Shown here in pieces: positions 7,381 to 13,517 of a DNA stretch of 19,153 nucleotides (positions are counted from its first letter, which is position 1; every line of letters starts with the position of its first letter). The stretch spans positions 14,691 to 33,843 of the forward strand of contig DDXM01000008.1 in NCBI GenBank assembly GCA_002347485.1, written 5' to 3'. The notes below the pieces were generated by a model that had not been told where the DNA came from, searched no databases, and worked only from the letters and a program-made list of their open reading frames with translations. The translations under genes and the position numbers were made by a program. This DNA comes from Anaerolineaceae bacterium UBA2260. GTDB lineage: Bacteria > Chloroflexota > Anaerolineae > Anaerolineales > Anaerolineaceae.

Positions 7381-7410
7381 AGCCGTTGATACTTCAACGG
7401 CTTAATTTTT
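7381..7410 (+). terminator. Rho-independent terminator after the deacetylase gene
   Basis: AGCCGTTGA (7381-7389) pairs perfectly with TCAACGGCT (7394-7402) around the loop TACT, followed by TAATTTTT. The T-tract runs directly into the TATAAT of the next gene. Confidence 0.85.
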
Positions 7411-7411
7411 A

Positions 7412-7417
7412 TATAAT
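7412..7417 (+). promoter_or_regulatory. -10 box (TATAAT) of the ATP-cone kinase gene
   Basis: An exact TATAAT lies 29 nt before the ATG at 7447. It begins 9 nt after the stem of the preceding terminator. TTGATA at 7386-7391 lies inside the terminator stem but is 20 nt away, longer than the usual spacing. Confidence 0.5.
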
Positions 7418-7446
7418 TCAGGTATCGAATCAGGGAAGGAGGCAAC

Positions 7447-8787
7447 ATGTCGAGGATTAAGAATGTCATCAAGCGCTCAGGGGCGGTGGTGCCCTTTACA
7501 CCTGAACGCATCAGCAATGCCATTTACCGCGCGGCTGTAGCGGTGGGTGGGCGCAATCGCGCGCTCGCTGAGGAACTGGCTCACCAGGTGGTTGCAATCC
7601 TGGAGCAGAACCCGGACCCGGATTACACCCCGCACATTGAAGAGATCCAGGATGTAGTGGAAAAGGTCCTGATCGAGAACGGGCACGCCAGGGTGGCAAA
7701 GGCGTACATCCTTTATCGTGATGAACGGGCAAGGCACCGCATACAGCAGGATGCACAAACGACGCGACCATCTGAAAACATCCCCTGGGCAAAGATCTGG
7801 CATGTGCTGGACTGGGCTGTGGAGCGTGGCTTGCACACTGTGGAATCATTGAATAAGCGCATCGATGCGGGGGAATTTTCACAGATTGTCACGGAATCTG
7901 AAGCGGCTTACAGTGTAGAGATCGAAAATGCGGCGAGAGCCATTCTCAATCGCTGGCAGGAATTAAAGTTGATCCTCATCACCGGGCCATCCTCTTCAGG
8001 TAAGACCACCACGACGATCAGGCTGGCTGAAAAACTAGACAGCGCCGGAATGCAGCTGGTGACCCTGAATGTGGATAATTATTTCTTTGACCTCGCCATG
8101 CACCCCAAGGACGAATTTGGGGATTATGATTTTGAAACGCCGCACGCGCTGGACCTGGATCTCATTAATGATCACGTTAAACGCCTCGTTCACGGTGAGG
8201 AAGTGCTGGTTCCGTTTTATGATTTCAAAACTGGCAAGCGCAAGCCTGATCAAACACCCATGCGCCTGAAAACTGATCAACTGCTTTTGATCGATTCGCT
8301 GCACGGCTTGTACCCGGCGATGACTGCGGACGTAGAAAACGCGCGAAAGTTCAGGCTTTACCTGGAGCCTCTTTTACAAATGAAAGGGGTGGATGGAGAG
8401 TACGTGCATTGGACCGATATCCGCATGATGCGCCGTATGCTGCGCGATGCCTCACACCGGGCGTATGACCCGCGTCGGACGCTGGAACACTGGCACTATG
8501 TACGGTCGAGTGAATTGCGCCATATCATCCCTAACCTGAACAGCGCGGATGCCCTCATCAATTCTGCCATGCCTTACGAGCTTTCAATCTACGCTGCCAG
8601 GTTAAAGGATGAATTCCAGCAGTGGGCTCGGGAATTCCATGTCGACCCCCTCAAGGAAGACGCATACACTCGCGCTAAGCGGGTGGCGAGTCTGTTAAAC
8701 TCAATCACACCGGTGGAAGATGACAGCCCGGTGCCGACAAATTCGTTGATCCGTGAGTTCATCGGCGGTTCGAGCCTAAAGTATTGA
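7447..8787 (+). CDS. ATP-cone domain / uridine kinase-family nucleoside kinase
   Basis: The protein has 446 residues. Residues ~3-95 are an ATP-cone, the nucleotide-sensing domain of ribonucleotide reductases and NrdR (IKNVIKRSGAVVPFTPERI, then a C-terminal VAKAYILYRDERARHR). Residues ~170-400 belong to the phosphoribulokinase/uridine kinase P-loop family: Walker A GPSSSGKT at 180-187, DNYF at 210-213, DFETPHALD at 228-236, PFYDFKTGKR at 256-265 and a Walker B-like LIDSLHG at 282-288. It probably phosphorylates a nucleoside or related sugar under allosteric (d)ATP control. The exact substrate cannot be read from the sequence. A near-perfect GGAAGGAGG ribosome binding site lies 4 nt before the ATG, so strong translation is likely. 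The promoter overlaps the upstream terminator. The gene appears monocistronic, because only a decayed gene follows it. Confidence 0.85.
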   Translation: MSRIKNVIKRSGAVVPFTPERISNAIYRAAVAVGGRNRALAEELAHQVVAILEQNPDPDYTPHIEEIQDVVEKVLIENGHARVAKAYILYRDERARHRIQQDAQTTRPSENIPWAKIWHVLDWAVERGLHTVESLNKRIDAGEFSQIVTESEAAYSVEIENAARAILNRWQELKLILITGPSSSGKTTTTIRLAEKLDSAGMQLVTLNVDNYFFDLAMHPKDEFGDYDFETPHALDLDLINDHVKRLVHGEEVLVPFYDFKTGKRKPDQTPMRLKTDQLLLIDSLHGLYPAMTADVENARKFRLYLEPLLQMKGVDGEYVHWTDIRMMRRMLRDASHRAYDPRRTLEHWHYVRSSELRHIIPNLNSADALINSAMPYELSIYAARLKDEFQQWAREFHVDPLKEDAYTRAKRVASLLNSITPVEDDSPVPTNSLIREFIGGSSLKY

Positions 8788-8798
8788 TCGGAACAAGT

Positions 8799-9197
8799 AT
8801 GCCCGGGAAAAACAGTGTTCTCTGATCGAACCCCTTCAAAGACCGATCGCCGGTGCAGCGCACGCACGCAGGAGAATACCTGTTGATCACCTTGATCAGT
8901 TTCGGGTTCTCTGTGGGCGGCACGCGCTTTTTCGTCGAGATCACTGGATACCCGCAGTTGGGGGGAGGGGAGATTCACATCGCGCATGTGTTGTGGGGAG
9001 GATAGCTGCTTTTCATCGCCTCGCTGCTTCCTCTGATCCATATCAATTGTTAGGGGTTGCGCCTCTCAGCTCTGCTGGCGGGATTTGGCATCGGGTTTTT
9101 CATTTTTGAGCAGTTCTCTTCACTCATTGTTGCATTTTTTCACTTCATCTTACTTGTTCTTCTTGTGCGTCTTAAGCAAGATTTTTTTCAAGACTAA
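8799..9197 (+). pseudogene. Decayed integral-membrane protein gene
   Basis: Read from ATG 8799, this frame gives a recognisable membrane protein broken by three in-frame stops: TGA at 8823, TAG at 9003 and TAG at 9051. It ends at TAA 9195. From ~8880 the translation reads YLLITLISFGFSVGG, then TGYPQLGGGEIHIAHVLWGG, stop, LLFIASLLPLIH, stop, then LRLSALLAGFGIGFFIFEQ. I recognise the pattern of tryptophan/glycine-bounded helices from a widespread Chloroflexota membrane-protein family in which the segment GGGELHIAHxLWGG continues without stops and is followed by an FIDEVGKF-like motif; this recall is from memory. Here that motif is lost after GIGFFIF. The remaining 9110-9197 is low-complexity T-rich sequence. 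Sequencing error seems less likely given three stops and the lost C-terminus. Confidence 0.65.
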
Positions 9198-9229
9198 AAA
9201 AAGTGAGGTTCAATTGAACATCACTTTTT
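9198..9229. terminator. Bidirectional terminator between convergent units
   Basis: AAAAAGTGA (9198-9206) pairs with TCACTTTTT (9221-9229). Inside, after a G/A mismatch, GTTC and GAAC pair around AATT. A- and T-runs on the two sides allow it to work on both strands. It ends the decayed gene on + and the sigma/DUF5667 operon on minus, whose last stop is at 9252. Confidence 0.8.
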
Positions 9230-9251
9230 CAACCCGAAACCAATAGCCTGG

Positions 9252-10202
9252 CTAATTCCCCTTACCTGATCCAGGTGTCTGGTAACCGGGTCCGGGCGTC
9301 TGATAACCTGACCCAGGGGTCGAATTTCCGGGACCGGGGGTCTGGTAACCTGGTCCAGGAGTCTGGTAACCCGGCGCTGGGGTTTGGTTGTTTCCAGGTT
9401 CTTCGGTCTGATTTCCAGATCCGGGCTCCTTGGTCTCTTCATAGCGATATTGTTCCTGATTCTGATATTGATATTGATTTTCTTCCTCGAAGGTGGCTGT
9501 CTTCTCCCACCCGCTGTGCGCCTGGTTTAAGAAGCGCTCAGGTTCCTCGATACCTTCATCGAGCCAATTGATCCGCTCCTGAAGCATGGTCCTGAGACGG
9601 GTCTGCAAGGGTTCATTATTTGGATCGACCTGGTCCAGACAGGTCTGCAACCTATCCCTGATTCTGAGTAAAGTGCGTGTGAGTAGAGGTTCTTCCAGTT
9701 TTGCGGCTTCATCGAAGGCGTCAGCAATGTGATTTTCAAGTCTGGCATAACTTGCATAGGGAGGTTCGATCCCAGCTTCTTTAAGCTCCTGGATCTCGGC
9801 GAATCTTTGCGCCGCGAATTTGAGTTCCAGGTCAATTTTCTTTTGTGGATCTAATGTTAGACCGATCCGGGTTTGTTCGGTAATGAGTTTCACCCGGTAT
9901 AAAGGTTCGCCGGGCAAGTCGTTCTGAGATGCGGCGACCGTACCGGTTAATCCTCCGAATACCATAATGCAAATAGCAAGGATTGTTGTGATGGCTGACA
10001 TTTTTTTCTCCTTTCTCCCATTGGGGCTCCATTTATTATGACGTTCTGGAACTTCAACGGATACGGGTGAGCGTTGGATCAATTTTGCCTGGGCGAGGAA
10101 CCTGGCTTTTCCTGCGGTGATCTTTTCATTGTCACGTTCCGGGATATTGTCCAGTTCTGCTTTCAGTTTTTTAATAAAAATTTCATCCTGCTTTTTGCTC
10201 AT
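9252..10202 (-). CDS. DUF5667-domain membrane protein, candidate anti-sigma partner of the ECF sigma factor
   Basis: The protein has 316 residues. Residues 1-66 are a charged cytoplasmic segment, 67-91 a single membrane helix (TTILAICIMVFGGLTGTVAA). From ~92 comes a DUF5667 region (SQNDLPGEPLYRVKLITEQ, then FAAQRFAEIQELKEAGI), a helical extracytoplasmic domain. Residues ~240-270 are rich in Gln, Tyr and Glu. The last 43 residues are six copies of a TPGPGYQ-like heptad. Function is not established for DUF5667. The topology plus the overlap with a sigma gene suggests a membrane anti-sigma factor that senses outside stress; this is inference. The ATG is 3 nt after the sigma stop, and its AGGAG ribosome binding site lies within the last sigma codons, so translation is coupled. 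Confidence 0.8.
   Translation of the reverse strand: MSKKQDEIFIKKLKAELDNIPERDNEKITAGKARFLAQAKLIQRSPVSVEVPERHNKWSPNGRKEKKMSAITTILAICIMVFGGLTGTVAASQNDLPGEPLYRVKLITEQTRIGLTLDPQKKIDLELKFAAQRFAEIQELKEAGIEPPYASYARLENHIADAFDEAAKLEEPLLTRTLLRIRDRLQTCLDQVDPNNEPLQTRLRTMLQERINWLDEGIEEPERFLNQAHSGWEKTATFEEENQYQYQNQEQYRYEETKEPGSGNQTEEPGNNQTPAPGYQTPGPGYQTPGPGNSTPGSGYQTPGPGYQTPGSGKGN
9258..9383 (-). repeat. Six tandem 21-bp units coding a TPGPGYQ-type tail
   Basis: Six consecutive 21-nt units encode TPAPGYQ, TPGPGYQ, TPGPGNS, TPGSGYQ, TPGPGYQ and TPGSGKG at the C-terminus of the DUF5667 protein. Units differ at synonymous positions, so they are not a very recent duplication. Such tracts are prone to copy-number change by slippage. 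Confidence 0.85.
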
Positions 10203-10205
10203 TAC

Positions 10206-10751
10206 CTACTCCTGTCGCGCGCACTTTTTCCTTAAGGCCACAAGGGATCGATGTAGGAGGGCTTTCACCGCTCCGATCCGTTTTCCCATGAATTGGGCGA
10301 TCTCCTCGTTCTGCCAGCCTTCGAAGTACTTCAATAGGATGGCTTGTTGTTGTTCGAGAGTCAGTGTCAAAAGCGCTTCGCGGACCTGTTCACGATTCAT
10401 GTTGGTGTTTGCATCTTCGGCAGGGTCCTGGTCGTCAGCGAGGTGGTCATCCAATTCCTGTTCTTTAGCGCTTCGCCCGTGGCGGTAATGGTCGGCAATC
10501 CAATTATGCGCGATGCGGTAGAGATAGGCGCGCAAATTTTCATTCGGAAGACCGCCTTTGCGCAGATTCTTAAGGAACCGAAAAAAAACATCCGAGACAC
10601 ATTCTTCAGCGAGCTGTTCATCACCCAGAAGGCGATAGGCATACCTGTACAATGCGCCCTGGTATTGGTCATAAATTACCGCCAGCGCGGCTTCTTCGAA
10701 GTTCGCGGCTGCTTGGAGTAATGCCTGGTCTTCTTCAGTGTCCACGCTCAT
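10206..10751 (-). CDS. ECF-type RNA polymerase sigma factor
   Basis: This is a group IV (ECF) sigma-70 factor of 181 residues. Region 2 spans ~20-88: IYDQYQGALYRYAYRLLGDEQ, then AEECVSDVFFRFLKNL and AYLYRIAHNWIADHYRH, matching the -10 recognition and core-binding helices. An acidic linker (~95-115) follows. Region 4 spans ~118-172 and holds the helix-turn-helix for the -35 element (LTLEQQQAILLKYFEGWQNEEIAQFMGK, then VKALLHRSLVALRKK). There is no region 3, as expected of ECF factors. It directs a regulon that cannot be named from this window. It is co-transcribed and translationally coupled with the DUF5667 gene. A TATAAT on this strand lies 57 nt upstream of the start (10814-10809). Confidence 0.92.
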   Translation of the reverse strand: MSVDTEEDQALLQAAANFEEAALAVIYDQYQGALYRYAYRLLGDEQLAEECVSDVFFRFLKNLRKGGLPNENLRAYLYRIAHNWIADHYRHGRSAKEQELDDHLADDQDPAEDANTNMNREQVREALLTLTLEQQQAILLKYFEGWQNEEIAQFMGKRIGAVKALLHRSLVALRKKCARQE

Positions 10752-10808
10752 ATTTTAAGACGTTAATTCCCTGCTCAGGATACGGTACAATTCACAAAAC
10801 TTTGTTTA

Positions 10809-10814
10809 ATTATA
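10809..10814 (-). promoter_or_regulatory. -10 box (TATAAT) candidate of the sigma/DUF5667 operon
   Basis: On the minus strand an exact TATAAT lies 57 nt before the sigma start, within the 69-nt divergent gap shared with the phosphatase gene. The same bases overlap a TTTAAT (10805-10810) that could serve the + strand gene, so the two promoters may compete. Confidence 0.35.
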
Positions 10815-10820
10815 CAGACC

Positions 10821-11357
10821 ATGAAATCTCTGACTGATTTACCATTCGCTGATTCCTACTGGGTGGAACCCGGACGGCTGATGGCTGGCGAATACCCGGG
10901 TTCTTACAACGAGGAGATTACCCGTAAACGCGTCATTTCGCTCATCCGGACTGATGTGGACCTGGTGATCGATCTAACCCAACCTGGTGATACCCGCTTT
11001 CCATACTGGGAGATCATGCTGGAGGAAGCGGAGCAGTATGGTTCTGGCGTTAAACGCGTGAATTTTCCAATCAGCGATTTCGCCACGCCTTCCCAAACGC
11101 AAATGACCCGGATCCTGGATGTAATAGATGATGCGGTCAACTCCGGAAAACTGGTTTACGTCCATTGCCTGGCAGGGATCGGCCGCACCGGAACCGTGGT
11201 GGGTTGTTACCTGGCCCGGCATGGTTACACTGGCGAAGCCGCTTTGGAGCAAATCAAGATGCTGCGCAGCGGAACTTCTTCGTGGTGGCATCGCAGCCCT
11301 GAAAACCAGGAGCAAATCGATTACATTCTTGATTGGTTGGATGGCAGCCGACCCTGA
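10821..11357 (+). CDS. Dual-specificity/tyrosine-type protein phosphatase
   Basis: The protein has 178 residues and belongs to the cysteine-based protein phosphatases. The P-loop HCLAGIGRTG (115-124) fits HCxxGxxRTG, with nucleophile Cys116 and phosphate-binding Arg122. Asp86 in PISDFATPS is the likely general acid. The N-terminus VEPGRLMAGEYPGS is the usual opening of this cyanobacterial/plant-like subgroup. It removes phosphate from a tyrosine, serine/threonine or other phosphoester; the substrate is unknown. It is transcribed away from the sigma operon. A TTTAAT 10 nt before the ATG would give a leaderless mRNA, and no ribosome binding site is evident. A 113-nt gap with its own promoter separates it from rplI. 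Confidence 0.85.
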   Translation: MKSLTDLPFADSYWVEPGRLMAGEYPGSYNEEITRKRVISLIRTDVDLVIDLTQPGDTRFPYWEIMLEEAEQYGSGVKRVNFPISDFATPSQTQMTRILDVIDDAVNSGKLVYVHCLAGIGRTGTVVGCYLARHGYTGEAALEQIKMLRSGTSSWWHRSPENQEQIDYILDWLDGSRP

Positions 11358-11383
11358 TAGACGAAGGATTATCAAGGTTGGAT

Positions 11384-11412
11384 TTGACCGATCCGCTCGA
11401 GTGCGGTAAAAT
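11384..11412 (+). promoter_or_regulatory. Housekeeping-type promoter of rplI
   Basis: TTGACC (11384-11389), a 17-nt spacer and TAAAAT (11407-11412) form the best sigma-70-type promoter in the window. Transcription would start near 11419, giving a leader of about 50 nt before rplI. In the leader, ATGCG (11423-11427) can pair with CGCAT (11438-11442). Confidence 0.7.
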
Positions 11413-11470
11413 CCTAACCTACATGCGTTGTACCCTTCGCATGAATATTCTGTACCGAAAGGGCTTGAAG

Positions 11471-12046
11471 ATGAAAGTATTGTTGTTGAAAGATGTGTAT
11501 AAGTTGGGGCACGCCGGGGATGTTAAAAAGGTCGCGGATGGTTACGGCCGGAACTTCCTTCTCCCCCAGGGTCTTGCCGTGCTTGCCACACCCGGCGCAT
11601 TGAAAACCGTGGGAAAGATCCGTGAAAAAGCCACGGCGGAACGCGCGTTGCTCAATAAGGAAATGAGCGGGATCGCTGACCGGCTCGTGGATGTGCAGGT
11701 GCAGTTCTTCTCCAAGGCTGGCGAAACCGGTAAACTCTATGGCTCGATCACCAGCCAGATGATCGTTGATGAACTCAACAAACGCCTGGGCACCGCGTTG
11801 GATCGACACCAGATCGAGATCGATCCCATCCGAACACTGGGGGAACACAACGCTACCGTCCGTTTGACAGTTGATCTGAATCCCAAGATCAAAGTGCTTG
11901 TCAACCGTGAAGGCGAAGCCGCCAAGGTGGCAGCCAAAAAAGCAGAAGAAAAACCGGTCGCGGATGCTCCGGCAGTGGAACCTGTTGTCGAAGAGACTGA
12001 AGCCAGTGAGGAATTGGCAGAAGAGCCCACTGAGACAGCCGAATAG
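11471..12046 (+). CDS. rplI: 50S ribosomal protein L9 with acidic C-terminal extension
   Basis: L9 binds 23S rRNA and stabilises the L1 stalk base. The start ATG 11471 was chosen because MKVLLLKDVYKLGHAGDV and the following ADGYGRNFLLPQGLA form the canonical L9 N-terminal domain; AAAGGG lies 7 nt upstream. An in-frame ATG at 11423 would add 16 residues with no family support. The C-terminal domain includes KLYGSITSQMI and ends around residue 150. Beyond it is a tail of about 40 residues rich in Ala, Glu, Pro and Val, making 191 residues against about 150 usual. The tail is probably disordered. The gene has its own promoter and a strong terminator. Confidence 0.94.
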   Translation: MKVLLLKDVYKLGHAGDVKKVADGYGRNFLLPQGLAVLATPGALKTVGKIREKATAERALLNKEMSGIADRLVDVQVQFFSKAGETGKLYGSITSQMIVDELNKRLGTALDRHQIEIDPIRTLGEHNATVRLTVDLNPKIKVLVNREGEAAKVAAKKAEEKPVADAPAVEPVVEETEASEELAEEPTETAE

Positions 12047-12068
12047 CATTCCAGTTTTCTGAAATTGA

Positions 12069-12108
12069 AAAGACCGGCCGCTACAGTCTGAAGCTGAGGC
12101 CGGTCTTT
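12069..12108 (+). terminator. Rho-independent terminator after rplI
   Basis: AAAGACCGGCC (12069-12079) pairs perfectly over 11 bp with GGCCGGTCTTT (12098-12108), with an 18-nt loop. The T-rich 3' side leads directly into the TATAAT of the next gene, 2 nt further on. Confidence 0.85.
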
Positions 12109-12116
12109 GTTATAAT
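12108..12116 (+). promoter_or_regulatory. Extended -10 box of the rodZ-like gene
   Basis: TGT followed by TATAAT (12111-12116) forms an extended -10 element, which can act without a good -35. It ends 10 nt before the ATG at 12127, so the mRNA would have only a few leader bases. It shares bases with the rplI terminator. Confidence 0.6.
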
Positions 12117-12126
12117 CGGGTAAAGA

Positions 12127-13512
12127 ATGATAACCGTAGGCGAATTTTTGCGTAAGTTGAGGATGGAGAAAGGTGTCTCTCTGGAAGATGCTGCCAAGGA
12201 GACTAATATCCGGTTTAATTATCTACAGGCGATTGAGAATGACCAGCCAGAGCGTATCCCCTCAACGACCCAGGCAAAAGGGTTCACCAGGTTGTATGCG
12301 GCATACCTCGGTGTTAGCTCAAGGGATGTGTTCGATGAAGTGGAGCGGTTGAACGCACCGCCTAAGGCAGCGCAATCTGAGGAGACTACCGCCCCGGAAA
12401 AACCAGCGCCTGTACTGGTGGAAAAATCTCAAAGTTGGTTTTCCACCATCCTGCCGGGCAAAAAAACAGAGCAAAAATCAAATGATCAGGGCAAATCCGC
12501 GGTTGCACCTGAACCTGCGTTATCTCAGGTCATATTTGACGAGATCGGTAAGGACCTCAAGCGCCAACGCGAAGCGCTGGGGTTGTCGCTGGAGGATGTC
12601 GAACGCCTGACCAAGATCCGCGAGTTTTTCGTGTACGCGCTGGAAAACGGCCAGATCGATGACCTGCCCTCCACCGTGCAGGGCAGGGGGATGTTGAACA
12701 ACTACGCCTCTTTCCTGAATTTAAGCGCTGACTCCCTTCAATTACGTTACGCGGAAGGCCTGCAACGGCGCCGCCAGGAAAAATTCCAGGAGGACGAGGC
12801 TTTGAGCAAGGGCGGCATCAAAGTGATGGGCAAAGAGCCTCTCACCGGCTGGCGGCGCTTTTTAACGCCGGACCTTATTGTTGGTGGAACGATTTTCATT
12901 GCCCTCTTTTCGCTGGTCATCTGGGGGGCGCTGCAGATGATCCGTACCACCAACCCGGAACCGCTGCCCACACTCAGTTCGATCTCAGATTTTTTGATCG
13001 GTGATCAAACTGGAACTCCCCAATCGACCGAAGAGGTCGGAGGTGTAAACGCGACCACCCCAACCGTTACTCAGGGGGCGTTGGGTACCGCGGCTGGGGT
13101 CGAGCCTACTTTTTCGGCGGGGTTAACCGGGCCGATCCAGCTGGTGGTGGTAGCTCACCAGCGCGCTTACATGAAGATCATTGTTGATGGGGTTGAGAAG
13201 TTCGCCGGCAGGGTCGTGCCAGGCAATGTTTATTCGTATTCGGGGAATTCGAAGATCTATCTACTCACAGGTAACGCGTCAGCGTTGCAGGTGTATTACA
13301 ACCAGCAGGACCTGGGGATTCTGGGTTTGATGGGACAATTGGCTGAGTTTGAATTTACCCGCGACCAGTATGTTACCCCCACACCGCGCTTTACCGCCAC
13401 TCCCACCCTGACCCCGCGCCCCACGTTGACCGCTGCGCCGTCCTCCACACCGACGCCATCCCCTACCGTGCCGACAGCAACGATCACACCGCAGCTCACG
13501 GTCAATCCCTGA
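12127..13512 (+). CDS. RodZ-like membrane protein with two helix-turn-helix domains
   Basis: RodZ links the cytoskeleton to the cell-wall elongation machinery; this family member has 461 residues. Residues 3-72 are an HTH_25 domain (LRKLRMEKGVSLEDAAKET, then PSTTQAKGFTRLYAAYLG). Residues ~138-207 are a second copy (DLKRQREALGLSLEDVERLT, then PSTVQGRGMLNNYASFL). One membrane helix spans ~249-271. Residues ~336-412 resemble the extracytoplasmic RodZ C-terminal (DUF4115) domain: AYMKIIVDGVEKFAG, GNVYSYSGNSKIYLL, and YNQQDLGILG. The tail 417-461 is almost wholly Thr, Pro, Ala and Ser. Standard RodZ has one HTH. rimO begins 5 nt after the stop, so the two are co-transcribed. No mreB is present in the window, so the cell-shape role is by family only. 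Confidence 0.82.
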   Translation: MITVGEFLRKLRMEKGVSLEDAAKETNIRFNYLQAIENDQPERIPSTTQAKGFTRLYAAYLGVSSRDVFDEVERLNAPPKAAQSEETTAPEKPAPVLVEKSQSWFSTILPGKKTEQKSNDQGKSAVAPEPALSQVIFDEIGKDLKRQREALGLSLEDVERLTKIREFFVYALENGQIDDLPSTVQGRGMLNNYASFLNLSADSLQLRYAEGLQRRRQEKFQEDEALSKGGIKVMGKEPLTGWRRFLTPDLIVGGTIFIALFSLVIWGALQMIRTTNPEPLPTLSSISDFLIGDQTGTPQSTEEVGGVNATTPTVTQGALGTAAGVEPTFSAGLTGPIQLVVVAHQRAYMKIIVDGVEKFAGRVVPGNVYSYSGNSKIYLLTGNASALQVYYNQQDLGILGLMGQLAEFEFTRDQYVTPTPRFTATPTLTPRPTLTAAPSSTPTPSPTVPTATITPQLTVNP

Positions 13513-13517
13513 GGAAA

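Noticed and set aside
9258..9383. CRISPR-like array of regular repeats
   Set aside because: The units are contiguous 21-mers without spacers and keep the reading frame of the DUF5667 protein, so they are coding repeats.
11414..12049. 211-codon minus-strand frame opposite rplI
   Set aside because: It is a mirror of the L9 gene and has a Phe/Cys-rich composition typical of antisense frames.
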